From Wyeomyia smithii (Eukaryota; Arthropoda; Insecta; Diptera; Culicidae), in NCBI RefSeq assembly GCF_029784165.1, contig NC_073696.1, forward strand, positions 265,576,760 through 265,640,759: a stretch of 64,000 bases of DNA, in the 5' to 3' direction. Positions 23,880-34,958 of this stretch are shown here, piece after piece (positions within the stretch are counted from its first letter, which is position 1; each line of letters starts with the position of its first letter). The notes below the pieces were generated by a model. It was not told the DNA's origin and did not search any database. It was given only the letters and a program-made list of their open reading frames with translations. The translations under genes and the position numbers were made by a program.

Positions 23880-24400
23880 GATATTGACCAAACAATCGTG
23901 GCTATTTACAGCAAAAAACTAGAAATATCTTCACAACAAATAAAAATATCAAATGAATATATTCAACAAAAATGCGAGGTTTAGCAGAATGAACAAAATC
24001 TTAGAACATCTTGAATTATTTCGACGATTACAGAAAAAGTTATGGACAAAAAACTCATTTTGAGGGGTGTTTTCCTTTCATTCAGTACTCGGTTGGATAC
24101 AACTAGAAACAGTTGCACTCTTTTGAGTAATGCAGTTCTTTTGACAAACTTTTAAATGCATACAGTCTGGTTTGCTATTATCTGCAATTTTCGAAGAAAC
24201 ATGGACTCAAAATATGGCTATTTTCAGCAAAAAACTAGAAATATCTTTATAACAAATAAAAATACCAAACCAACATGTTCTACAAAAATGCGAGGTTTAG
24301 TAGAATGAACAAAATCTTAGAACATTTACAACAGAAAAAGTTATGGACGAATAACTAATTTTGAGGAGTGTTCCTCGTAAAACTCTATTTCATCATATCA
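23880..24400. repeat. Direct duplication, period about 316 bp
   Basis: CAGCAAAAAACTAGAAATAT begins at 23909 and again at 24225. Both are followed by AACAAATAAAAATA, AAAATGCGAGGTTTAG and AGAATGAACAAAATCTTAGA, with substitutions and one deletion. Non-coding. Confidence 0.85.
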
Positions 24401-25447
24401 GACGTACAGATAGAAGATTACAGTGTTCAGCAATTCTTTTTACTATAGATTTTCCTACAACTTTACTGAAGAAAGCAATGTGGTATTTTGAAAATTAGAA
24501 AAAATAGTTTTGATATCTAACTACTAGGGGGATTAATCAAAAAACCGAAAACGCCAAAAGAAAGGCCTTGTTATATGGAATAAACTTGCTGAAGACACTG
24601 GGTACATAAAATCAATATTTCACAGTCGAATCTAAAACGATCACGATTTTTCGAGTTTAGACCACTGTGCAGTATAATAAAGAAAGACGTAGTCTAGAAA
24701 ATAACATATTATATTAGCCTTCATATAAATTTATTAATTTATCAATTTCTGTTTGAAATTTAGACGGAATACCTCGAAAACTGTTTTACGCGGTATGTTT
24801 TAATGGTTTTTAATGTTTAAATCCTTTGTTTAGCGTTTCAAATGAATTTATTTATTTTAATTACCGAATATTTACTAATTCAACCTGACCTTTTAGTAAT
24901 AAGACTCAATTATTTTGAGAGAGTCATAATAGTCACAAAAGATAATATCAACCATGAAATTGAGTTTTCAGTCTCTTAATTCTGGCAGGCGGTTCAATTT
25001 ATTTGTATTTTACATTTTTATGCAACTATGGTAAAATGGGTTTCCACTATAATTTCTTTCACAATTTGTTTTCTAGGTCCAACCGTTCTCGAATCGTGAA
25101 AAACTTTGAACAATTTTTTTAACATTATTTGCAATGTTCCGTACTAGTAGCGTAACATAAATATAAATTATTATTAAACTTAACATAAATAAAAAACGAA
25201 GACTTTCTGTAGAAAAATATGATTTCCTGAGATAATATTCCTGAAATGATTTCCTCTTCGATAGGTGCTTCATTTTATTTTAAAGAAAGCTCTAATTACG
25301 TCTCAAATTCTAGCGGAGAGTTCTTCCGTTTATTATCAATTCAGGATTCAACCAAATTTTTAACGATTTTGAAAGTAAACGTTTCGTTTCTAGCCAAGTG
25401 TCAGAAATCTCTACTACCTAATTGTTGTTAAAATTCACTAAGAAATA
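24401..25447. other. Non-coding, nothing recognised
   Basis: AT-rich DNA between the direct duplication and the pogo-like MITE. Confidence 0.5.
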
Positions 25448-26325
25448 CAGTCGCCGTTCGATAGCCGCAACATGTTTTTCGATAACTGCAACACTTGACA
25501 CATGCCAAAATTTAGAGGGGGGTCCGTCACTACCATTTTTGTTCTCAATGATGTCGATATGTATTTTATTAATGGAATAGTGGCAACAAATAGCAGAAAA
25601 CTAAAATAGGCAAGCTTTTCGATTAATCAATTTGATATTCATATTTCCGCATCATAATTTATTGCGTTTTAGTAATTACTTTACATAACCAATCCTGCAT
25701 AAGACTCGGGTGAAGATAAAGTTCATCACTACAATTGACCATTTTACGAGACGTTTCTGAAACTCAATGAAAATGAAATTTTGACAGAAAGCTCGGAACC
25801 GCTGACATAACGCAAGTAGAAGCACCATCAAAGTCAGCAGGATCCGTGACACCTGTCAGTTCGTAAAATGATCTATTCAACACTAGGTCACAAAATATTG
25901 TTTGTGATCTACTATACACTGCCTCGCTGAGTAGTGAAAGTTAGCCAAACAATTGCCAAAGGATATTTTTTTTCTTATAATAATTACGGAAAATGAACTG
26001 TGGTTCATGGTGATTTTGCTTTATTGATTGTTAGAGAAGATCTATAATCTCCCATCTAGAATGAAGAGACAACAAGTAAACGAAATTGAAAAAAAAATCT
26101 AGAGAAATTAAAGGGTCTTTTTGAAATGTTTCTATAGATTCAACAAGCTTCATTTTCGAATGCATTTAGAATCCCCCCGCGAGATCTGTCGCTTCAATGT
26201 CAAATATGACTTTGACATCAAATTGGACGGATTGCAGTCCGATAACTGCAAAGTTGTTGCAGTTATCGGTCTTGCAGTTAAAAAGCGTTGCAGTTAAAAG
26301 TCTTGCAGTTATCGAACGGCGACTG
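25448..26325. mobile_element. Pogo/Tigger-like MITE, TA target duplication
   Basis: CAGTCGCCGTTCGATAGCCG at the left and its inverted counterpart (CAGTCGCCGTTCGATAACTG) at 26325 form TIRs flanked by TA (25446-25447 and 26326-26327). The subterminal right side repeats TTGCAGTT(A)/ATCGG motifs, including the hairpin arms CCGATAACTGCAA and TTGCAGTTATCGG at 26238-26268. The interior is non-coding. The CAG start with TA duplication suits pogo-type elements of the Tc1/mariner group. Confidence 0.75.
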
Positions 26326-26327
26326 TA

Positions 26328-27933
26328 AGCAAAATAATGTGTTTTCGGGAATGTTCGTTGGATTTCGCTACAAGATAAGATTCCTTCAGCTGAGAAATGT
26401 GAATCGTTGAAATACAAGAAATAACTTATTTAAAACCAACTCGCCAATCAAACAATTAGACAATACCTAATCGAATCAACGAACGGTTCACGTTAAGACG
26501 TAAAACACGACTTTTACAGTCAAAATCACTGCTATGCAAGCTTTCCCCATCGCAGCTCAAGCTTCCAAGCGTTGAATGAAAAAGCAACGTCGGTAAGTTA
26601 CGTATCGATGCAAAGCTTACGTTCGTTATGGTACTAGCTGGCAACTCGCAACACTGCATAGCCTGTACACAAACCATTATGGTGTGTGCTCCGCAACGAT
26701 GGTTGAGCTTCAGTTCCTTTATGGCTCGATTTCAACACTGTAACCCTTTAACTTCCGGGAGGTTTTATTAACGAATTGGATCGACCGTAATTTATTTGGC
26801 TGAAACCAGGGAGATGGTGAGCTTGTCGAAGTCCATACTAATTTTTTAATAATATTTATTTATGTTCTTCTTTGTGAGTTTTTTTTTTATTCTCGGAGCA
26901 AATTGAATATTGTTTGACATTGATTATGGCGTGGAAATTCCCCTTGACGAACATACGTACAATCGTTTTTCATAAACGAGATATGGATAGAGTGATATTT
27001 AATTTCGAACTGACTTCCTGTTCCGCCAATGTGAACGTGAAAAGTGGTAAAAGATCATCTTAAAATATAGAACAATATGGGGAAGCAACAATATACAGGT
27101 ACAGAATCATGGTTTAGAAAAAAACGAGGATTCGCAATGTATAATAGTGAAATACAATCTCATTTTAGATCTAATTATAATTTTCAGCAAAATCTGCATA
27201 CACAATTCATTTGGTTTTAAGATCGAAAAGGTATCATGTGGATTTAAACAATACAATATAATATGGTGTTAATAAGTTTCATTTTGCTGATGCTAATTCA
27301 TTTTAGAGACAAACAAATGAGCTAGGCATTGTTCCATTGAACTACTAAAACTGTCAACAATTAATCACTTAACTCATCAATATCCAGAAATTCATCACAT
27401 TTCAAAAAATAACACTGGAGGGACTACTCTACATATGGCGTTGATTGCGAGGAATGCATTGATTATTTTGCATCTTCATTCGGAAAATTGGTTCAATTGG
27501 TACGTTAACACTGATGCTCACCTAGCTTTTTAATTGCATCTTATAGCATTTTTTCTCAGTTTTCCAATGTTTCTCTCAGATTGAAAATCGGTAGTTGCAT
27601 TTTCAGTTCTTTTCTATTTCTAACATACCTTACAGCGAAGGTTACTTTTGGAACATATGTTTCTTAATTGTCTAAAATTCCTCTCTCTACGACACAAGGG
27701 CAAAGTCAGTCTTTTACTCCAAAATGGGTTCCAGTTATCGCATGGAGCTTTCTGGAGAACAAGCTCAAGGTGATCTAGAGATTCCTGCATATTGCAATGC
27801 GCTAGAAATTACGACAACTTTGGTTTTATATTTTCGGTTTCGCCAGTAGTGGCCAAAACGCGTCCAAGTGGCCAAATACCGATCGCCAATAGTGTTTTTT
27901 TTGCAAAAACTTGAAGTTTGATATGTCGCAAGC
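26328..27933. other. Non-coding, nothing recognised
   Basis: AT-rich. No supported feature. Confidence 0.5.
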
Positions 27934-27946
27934 AAGGTTTCGCCAC
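27934..27946. repeat. Left target-site duplication of the SINE (13 bp)
   Basis: AAGGTTTCGCCAC recurs exactly at 28374-28386, directly after the A tail. Confidence 0.85.
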
Positions 27947-28373
27947 AAGGAGAGCTTCGTAGCCGATAAATGGGTGGTCGTGGGTTAGAATCTTAGTAGA
28001 ATCAGGCCATTTGGTTGTCAAAGGCGCCTCTTCAGGAAATTGTCATTTTGACGCGGTGTTGGTAGGAGGAACGAGGTTTCGATAAGACTAAACCTGGCCA
28101 GAGAGAAACGTTAGGTGAAGTCTCACTCCAGGGAATTGTAATTTGGCAATATTGGTAGGATGGAAAGAGGCTCGGTATTGTAGAGCAGTAAGCTTGAAAC
28201 GTAAGGGTAAAATCTCACACACAAGCACGGATATAAATGGAAAAAGCGTATCATTTACTTCAAGAGTGATACTCGCCAATAATTTGAAGTGCGGAATACA
28301 GAAAACACCTGGGCAATATCACAATAGATCAAATGTCTCTGGTCGCAGTGATGAGTCCACACAGAGAAAAAAA
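27947..28373 (+). mobile_element. tRNA-derived SINE, about 427 bp, with target duplications and A tail
   Basis: The head (AAGGAGAGCTTCGTAGCCGA) includes an A-box-like segment. GTCGTGGGTTAGAATCTT at about 27980 is one base from a RNA polymerase III B box. The body matches the copy at about 13100-13500, and the element ends in a run of A. A 13-bp direct repeat encloses exactly this span, which fixes both ends. SINEs of this kind are mobilised by LINE machinery. The A-box region seems shortened, so the copy may no longer be transcribed. The family name was not recalled with confidence. Confidence 0.8.
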
Positions 28374-28386
28374 AAGGTTTCGCCAC

Positions 28387-29086
28387 CGTTTTCAATCTAG
28401 CGTGTATCTCTTAAAGGGTACTTACCCCACGGCTCCCCTCGATAAATTAAGGACAACGGAAAATTTCGAAATGGCCCCTACTGTCTCAAAAACTATGATA
28501 AAGTTGTGATCTTTTGAGAAAGGTTCGGTCAAATCCGGTTTAGGTCTTGCGGAATGGCAGGTAAAAGAATTTTCATTGTTTCGGAGACCATTTTGTGGAT
28601 TTTGAACCTCTTATTGTAAATAGCACCTAAAAGTAATTATTTTGGTTTATTTTTATGAGCAAAAAATATAACCATATAACAATCTACGTATTAATAAGTT
28701 AGCGTTTAACGATTATCGAGCTAAATTTTCCAGTTAGCGGATTAGCGATTAGCGTTTCTAAATTTTCGGTTAGCGGTGCCCACCACTGCATAATATCTTT
28801 AAAGAGATCAATATTTTAAATTTTATGTTATTCGATATTTTGATAGTCATTAACACTACACATTCATTTTGAAAGTGTGCTATATAATTTTGATTTATTA
28901 TTGCAAGAACGAATAAAACATCTATGTTTCTTTTAATTAGAATGAGTATTAAGAATTCAAATGGAAATGTAACAATTTAAACCACATTAATATATTAATG
29001 CATTCAATGAAAAGCAAGACATATTATTGATTGTATTGATTAAATTGAAACGTAAGTGCATAAACGGTTTCAGCTTGATTAGAATA
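28387..29086. other. Non-coding, nothing recognised
   Basis: AT-rich interval between the SINE and the pogo-like composite. Confidence 0.5.
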
Positions 29087-29434
29087 CAGTCATACCTCGA
29101 TATAAGGCAACCTCGATATAACGTAACTTTTTAAAATATATTGAAATTGAAAATAAATGATACAGCAACTGTTTTTGGGGTATAAATTGCTTCAAAAAAA
29201 TGTTTGTAGTAAGTTTTGAAACCAATGAAACCAATGCGAATGGAAAAATACTAATAGGTGATTGGCAATAGTTTTCACGCATCCTCTGGTAACAATTCAC
29301 AGTCTTGCACCAATTAAAAAAAATTTTTTTGCCGTAAACATTTTCTCTAAATGGGCATAAGAAAGGTTTAAAAATACTTATATGTGATGGGAAATAGGTT
29401 TTCACGCATCTTAGAATAACCTCTTGCATCAATT

Positions 29435-30092
29435 TTTTGTATGTCTGAAGGGCATTGGGTAGAAAGCGCCACTGCGACAGAAATGCCGTAGCCTCCACCT
29501 GTGCCTTTTCCGCGGTGGACCTTGAACCGGTTGGCGTGTGTTCCCGTGGGAGTAGCACGACCAATCGTTTCTTGGTGTTCCCGGGGGCCGTTTCCCCCGG
29601 GGACTGCCTCGTTCGCTTAGCGACCTGCCCCGTGGAGCAGACCGACGCGAACGAGGGGGCGTCTGTCTGCACCTCTTTAGATGCAGTCGCCCTCCCGGTC
29701 CTGGCCGCTTTCTCGGCCGCCTTCACCCGAGCTACGAGTTCTTCGTGCTCCTTTCTGGCTTCATCAATGGTGCTCCGAAGCAGGAGGAGGCTCTGCTTCA
29801 GGTCGCCAGCGATGTTTCGCCTGTTCGCCGAGAACTCGATTATGGCATCGAGTTGTTCAGACAGCGCCGCCACTCTTGGCCGCGTGTCCATGCACCTTTC
29901 GACGGCCTTGACTAGCAAGGGACCGTCCACCGAGATGTCTGGTGTGGACACCGACGGATTCGCCGTTTTTCCACCTCCAGACTTCGCCGCATCCGTCTCC
30001 GCCTTCTTCTGCGGAGACCGCTGGATGCCACCTCGTGCGAAGGGATTTGGTAACCCCTCCGCACCCGTCTCTTTTTGGTTCTTCGAGCTCAT
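29435..30092 (-). pseudogene. R1-like ORF1, N-terminal fragment
   Basis: Starting at ATG 30092, about 219 codons lie inside the insert: MSSKNQKETGAEGLPNPFAR, a charged coiled-coil-like stretch (VAALSEQLDAIIEFSANRRN, then LRSTIDEARKEHEELV and KAAEKAARTG) and TRQSPGETAPGNTKKR. This layout recalls ORF1 of mosquito R1-clade elements. The zinc knuckles and all of ORF2 are absent. The open frame then runs by accident into the host MITE until 29079. Strongly GC-rich compared with the flanks. Confidence 0.55.
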
Positions 30093-30781
30093 TTTTGTTA
30101 ATTGGGTCCCCCTTCCAGCCGCTATCCTTGTCCATAGATGAGAAGGCGCTTGTATGGTCCCATGGTAATCTATGCCGAAGCAGTGAGGCCATGGGTAAGG
30201 GGGGTCGCCATAGTACCTTATGAGCCCTATGACGCCCCCGCCCGCGTAAGTCAGGAAAGGGGCATCTTGTCCTAGGACTAGTTCCCCCCCATCTGATCCT
30301 TCTCTGCCTGATTCCCACCAGGCAATGGACGCGGAACGTACTGGAAGGCCTGCCAGGTTTTACGGGACGGAGACCCCTGCACCGGGTACCATCTCGCCGT
30401 TTCAAGCCGCTGTCACGCGACTTTACTAAGGGAGCTCGATGCAGGTGCCAGCCCTTGGTCGTGGTTCCTTAGCGTATCCGACTCGAATCCGTTTCGTTCG
30501 CTGCCAGTTGCCATAATTGGGACCTTACTGGTGTCGGCCCCAATGGACGGGGGAGTGCATTTGGTTGATGGGAGCGGCACTACTCGCTCCGTCAGAGATG
30601 CTTCCGGGTAATTGTGGCATTTACGAGGAGTCGACGGCCCAGTGTCCGACCCTCACCACCCCTAAGCAATCTCCCGCTGCTGGTCCAGGGCTGTTAGGTA
30701 CTGTCAGCGGTCGCCCTCATATAACGTGACCTCGGCGGTCGCCACGCGCCGACCCGTGGTGGCATGCAGCTCTGCCGTGTA
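30093..30781 (-). other. GC-rich presumed 5' UTR of the R1-like segment
   Basis: Between the truncated LOA-like RT and the R1-like ORF1 start lie about 690 bp of GC-rich DNA without a conserved frame. I read it as the 5' leader of the R1-like element; the exact junction with LOA-like DNA is uncertain, near 30,780. Confidence 0.45.
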
Positions 30782-32569
30782 AATTGATGCAAAGGACGTG
30801 TTATCGAAAGCTCCCTCAATATCAAGAAAAGCGCAGACCGCTGTCTCTTTATATTTCAAGGACTTCTCGATCTTCGTCACAAGGCAATGCAAAGCGGTTT
30901 CAGTAGATTTACCCTGTTGATAAGCATATTGATGCTTGTGTAAAGGTAACTCCTTCAGAAACTCACTGCGGATGTAGTTGTCCGTAATTTTCTCCATCAA
31001 CTTGAGAAGAGTTGACGTCAGACTTATAGGTCTGAAAGCTTTGGGCAACGTTTTGTCTTTTTTGCCCGGCTTTGGTATAAACACCACCTTAACGTTCCGC
31101 CAGTTGACCGGGATATGTCCCATAGTAAAGCTGGCTCGAAAGAGGCTGATGAGTTCGGACATAACGACTCCGTCCGATTTTTGTAGAAAGATTGGTAGAA
31201 TGCCATCCGGTCCTGGTGACTTCAAAGGCTCAAAAGAGCTTAGTGCCCAGTTGATAGAAGTCTCCGTGAAGATTCTACGAGCGAGCGCTGCGGAGTCACG
31301 TGACGTTATGCGTCTGGATTCGAGGCTTTGTAACTCTTCGACGTTCGAACCGGAGATTGCTGTCGATCCAGGAAAGTGAATGTTCATAAGAACATCCAGC
31401 GTTTCTTTGGTGGTGGCAGTCAGACTACCATCTTCCTTTTTCAACTGCCCAAGACCATTCGTGTGATCTTTGGACATCGCTTTTTGCAGTCGCGTTGCCT
31501 CAGGTAGAGTCTTAATGTCTTCACAGAATCGAATTCTAGACCTCCTTTTGGCTTTGCGTAGCTCAGCGTTGTATTTTGTAAGGGATGCTCTATAGGCTTC
31601 CCAGTTGGACGTGATTTTAGCCCTGTTGAACAAGCGTCTAGCTTCCCGACGAAGGTTGCTGAGAGTTTCATTCCACCAGGGCACATCACGGCAGACTGTT
31701 CGATTTGTTAACGGACAGTTTGACATAAAAGCTTCCGTGATCCTGTGCTGTAGGTCACTTGCTGCGATGTCCAGTTCACCTGGAGTTCGAATATTTTGGT
31801 GGCAGGATGTTCTCGAATTGACCAAATGTTCCTTAAAAGAGTTCCAGTTGGTTTTCTTAGGATTCCTGAAATGTTCTCTTCTCAGAGGAGTAGCCTCGAC
31901 GTCAAATCTGATGTGTCTATGGTCTGATAAACTGGGTTCATCAGAGACATGCCAGTTCTTGACTTTCTCCGTTATCGAGGCGCTACATAGAGTGAGATCT
32001 GGGACCTCTTGTCTAATAGCATTACTGAAAGTTGGCTCGTTCCCCACATTGCATACATTAACATTGTTAGAAGTAAGGTATTCAAGTAGGTACTCACCTC
32101 GAGTGTTGACATCCGAGCTGCCCCAGACTGTGTGATGCGCGTTGGCATCGCAGCCGACGATGAGTGGCTTGTTGATGCTTCGGCAGTATCGTACAAGTGC
32201 TGCGACTTCGGATGGCGGTATATCGTCCTCGTCCCCCGGGAAGTAAGCGGAGGCAACACCCACTTCTTGAGTGCCGTTGGTTGTCGGGGCTTTCACCGCA
32301 ATGGCAACCAAATCCCGTTGGATGAACTCTGTAATGGGAACAAATTTAATGTTTCTGTTCAGCAGAATTGCAGTCCTGGGATTTGACTGTTGATTACAAT
32401 AGACCAACTTACTGTTTGTGTTGGCTAAGCCAAGGATCCTGTTGTCGTGGACCCATGGTTCCTGGATCAGCGCCACAGATAGCTGATCCTTGGTGAACCT
32501 CCGGCAAAAAACACCAGAGGCGCCCTTTGCGTGATGGAGGTTCACCTGAACGCAGCGTATGCTGCTCAT
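30782..32569 (-). pseudogene. LOA-like ORF2: endonuclease and truncated reverse transcriptase
   Basis: The ATG at 32569 (MSSIRCVQVNLHHAKGASGV) overlaps the ORF1 stop as ATGA. The N-terminal AP endonuclease has IQEPWV (about 35-40), GCDANAHH (139-146) and SDHRH (215-219). The reverse transcriptase runs through SPGPDGILPIFLQ (about 451-463), FIPKPGK, RPISLTSTLLKLMEKI and FLDIEGAFD (about 581-589), and is then lost. No YADD box, thumb or RNase H follows. The frame runs 25 codons into unrelated DNA and stops at 30704. The endonuclease style with QVNLHHAK and the companion ORF1 point to the LOA clade (Lian-type mosquito elements); the clade call is from memory. Confidence 0.75.
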
Positions 32570-33957
32570 TTTGTTGGCAGCGCGTCCTTCGTCGGATCTG
32601 GTTGAGATCCGATTGGCGGACGGTTGCCATCAGCGGTGACGCTGGGATGAGTAGTCTGCATACCCTCAGCAACAGGCTCCCGTTGCAGCAGACAGTAGGC
32701 GACAGAAGTGCTACTCTCACGTTTAGGCGGCGGAATTTGGCCCTGAGGGTCGCGACTGTTCAGATGCTCACGCTTACTCCTCTTTCGATTTTTCGGCGGA
32801 ACCTTCTTCGCTATCGTGGGAGTGCGTCGAGCAGGTGGTAGCGGTACACTTCCTGAGGGAGTCTCCGAACGTACCGTTCCTGCCTTCGCACCAGAACCTT
32901 TCGCGCCTGTGTTTGAGGACTTTCTGCCAACCTGCCGCATGCGTGCTTTGCCGTACTTGTAGTTCAGCAGGAAGCTCTGTGTCGCTATGAGGTTAGCAGA
33001 CTGTTGGTCCAGCTCCACCATCAATTCGACAGTCTTTCCAGTAACGTTGCGATGACATACTCGCCATGCACGTGTGGAGAAGCCGTCGTTCTGATTTTGG
33101 AGAAGACGGAGAATTCTCTCATTTGTGGTGTCCACACTGTCCTGGAAGTACCCTACAAATTTTAGGGCCTTCGGCAGGTCCTTCGTGCGAAAGACACTAA
33201 GGTGTGCTCCCTCCCACGGTATGAGAGAAGACGCCGTAGTCTCCAGCCATCTAACTGTGTCGTTGTCGGCACAGTCAAGTTGTAGGGTACCGTTTTTTAG
33301 GCGGCAGCTCCTAAACTTGGGCCTGATGGCCGGTGACTCCTGGTCCGCAATGCAGTCCAGAATGGCATCTAAAACAGTTTTTAACTGTTCAGGGGTAAGT
33401 AGGGAGGCTGGATAGTCTATCGTTGTGATAGTCAGGCTCGTGGCCTCCAGCATCTCCCTATATGTTACCCCTGACGTTTGTCGCGGTGCAGGGGGCTCCG
33501 CGCAAGCCAAGTCCCGGGGCTTTTTGCTGCTCGGGCCCTTAGCGCTTGTGTTTGGCGACGCTGTCTCAGTCGACCGCTGTCGCTTGGTTGCGACCTGACC
33601 TGAGCGGTCAGCTTGGTCGACTGGTTGAGGAACTATGCCTATGGCCTCCTCGCGTGAGTGACCCAGGCTTAGCAGTCTTTTAAGACGCCGCCGTTGCGAT
33701 TGGGAGAGCCGTTTGACATCAGCACGAGTTGACTTAGGTTTTCCCTTGTCAATCGGCTGTGTCTCCGGATCGGGAAGACTGTCCGTCGGGCTCTCTTCTT
33801 TCCCGCTTGGCGAACCGAGGATTAGTGATGAAACTGAAGGTCCTCCGTCCAGCGATTCGCTGTCGAGGTTGAAATCCATCTCCAGTTCCATCTCCTCGGT
33901 TCTGCCTGTAGCGTGCAGCCTTGTGGGGCTGCACGCCATGGAGTGTGTTAGCTCCAT
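32566..33957 (-). CDS. LOA-like ORF1 protein, intact 463-codon frame
   Basis: The start at 33957 follows an ACAA context (MELTHSMACSPTRLHATGRT). The N-terminal half is acidic, then basic (SQSQRRRLKRLLSLGHSREE). The centre (about 150-330) has SGVTYREMLEATSLTITTID, RLKNGTLQLDCADNDTVRWL and AWRVCHRNVTGKTVELMVEL, resembling the DUF4780-type domain found beside LOA/Lian ORF2. No CCHC zinc knuckle is seen. The tail is basic (PPKNRKRSKREH). The frame is undamaged, although the element as a whole is not functional. Expected role: RNA binding in the retrotransposon particle. Part of a mobile element, not a host gene. Confidence 0.7.
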   Translation of the reverse strand: MELTHSMACSPTRLHATGRTEEMELEMDFNLDSESLDGGPSVSSLILGSPSGKEESPTDSLPDPETQPIDKGKPKSTRADVKRLSQSQRRRLKRLLSLGHSREEAIGIVPQPVDQADRSGQVATKRQRSTETASPNTSAKGPSSKKPRDLACAEPPAPRQTSGVTYREMLEATSLTITTIDYPASLLTPEQLKTVLDAILDCIADQESPAIRPKFRSCRLKNGTLQLDCADNDTVRWLETTASSLIPWEGAHLSVFRTKDLPKALKFVGYFQDSVDTTNERILRLLQNQNDGFSTRAWRVCHRNVTGKTVELMVELDQQSANLIATQSFLLNYKYGKARMRQVGRKSSNTGAKGSGAKAGTVRSETPSGSVPLPPARRTPTIAKKVPPKNRKRSKREHLNSRDPQGQIPPPKRESSTSVAYCLLQREPVAEGMQTTHPSVTADGNRPPIGSQPDPTKDALPTK

Positions 33958-34358
33958 TTGTTCCGACAGGTTGAGGTTGCCGGGGCCCTTTTTTGAAAAT
34001 TTGTTAAACTTCAGTTTTTAGTCCCACGAGTTTGCCACGAAAGAAGGGGTCATCTGCGTGTCACGATAGCCTAACGCAGAAGGCTAGGTTACTGTGGAAG
34101 GGCGCCAGGTATTCCACAGGCTTCGTTAGCGGCTGGGAGTTTATTAAACCCCCCCCACCATTCATCTCTCGGCACGGGTCGCGTCACACCTTAGCTTAGG
34201 GGTTTAACCATTATTTTACGTAACAGCCATGGTTAAGAGCTGTTACAACCATCCTCCTTCCCAGGGGCTTTGGACCCTCTGCGCCAGTTCTCAATAATTT
34301 AAGTCTATTCGTACAGGCTACACTAAACTAAAGAGAACCGTCACAGGCGGAAATATTA
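33958..34358 (-). other. 5' UTR of the LOA-like element
   Basis: GC-rich leader between the target duplication (34359) and the ORF1 start, including a run of C at 34148-34156. No frame of note. Confidence 0.55.
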
Positions 34359-34958
34359 TGCATCAATTAAAAAAATATTTTCTTTGTTTCTGAAAATATT
34401 TCTAAATGGGCATAGAAAAGGTTTAAAAATACTGACAGGTTATGGAAAAAAGGTTTTCGTGCAGCTTTGAGTAACCAGTGACATCCTTGTAAAAATTAAA
34501 AAAAAATTTTGTTTCAATAAAACGTAACTCGATATAACGTTACGAAAATAAAAATAAAGTTGGCTTATATCGAGGTATGACTGTACACATTAAATTTAAA
34601 TGTTATTCACTATCGATGTATGCAATAATTCTAGAAACATAAATCGTATGTGTAGTAGTTTTTAAATATATATGAGCCAATATTGCGATTATTCTCCCGA
34701 CGAAATGGCGAACAAAACTGAGCTGGCTGAATTAATATTAGGAGAACTGGCTTTTTCATTAGTTTTTTACTTCAATCAACGGTAAGTATTGGTGATATAA
34801 AATATAAATACACATTTCTGTTAACTGTTGAAATCTATGTTAATTTTGAAAATATTATTTGCTTATACAGGGTATTAGATAGCACACTTAAAATCCTTTA
34901 AGGGGTGATAGTGGAACCTATTTGATGAAAAAAATCCTTCTACACATATGGTCCAAAT

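Larger units (their letters stand above)
29435..34358 (-). mobile_element. Composite LOA-like/R1-like retrotransposon insert with one 10-bp target duplication
   Basis: TGCATCAATT occurs at 29425-29434 and 34359-34368, exactly at the borders of the insert. The tandem units of the host MITE show that this sequence should be there once. Read on the minus strand, the insert has a 5' UTR of about 400 bp, LOA-like ORF1, LOA-like ORF2 cut off in the reverse transcriptase, then at about 30,780 a switch to a GC-rich R1-like 5' region and ORF1 fragment, ending near CTTCAGACATACAAAA. A shared duplication suggests that the two retroelement parts entered as one molecule. Confidence 0.65.
29087..34583. mobile_element. 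Pogo/Tigger-like DNA element with TA duplication, carrying a retrotransposon insert
   Basis: The left end CAGTCATACCTCGATATAAG matches the inverted right end (34583 backwards, same 20 bases) and both sides carry TA (29085-29086 and 34584-34585). A second CTCGATATAACGTAAC motif lies just inside each end. The element's own DNA is 29087-29434 plus 34369-34583, about 563 bp counting one copy of the duplicated target. It consists of diverged tandem units of about 118 bp (GGGCATAAGAAAGGTTTAAAAATACTTATATG-like). No transposase is encoded, so this is a MITE. The 4.9-kb insert lies between two of its internal units. Confidence 0.85.

Noticed and set aside
29455..30405. Plus-strand 228-codon frame and a second minus-strand frame over the R1-like segment
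   Set aside because: GC-rich DNA keeps all frames open; only the frame with MSSKNQKETGAEG and the coiled-coil-like stretch resembles a known ORF1.
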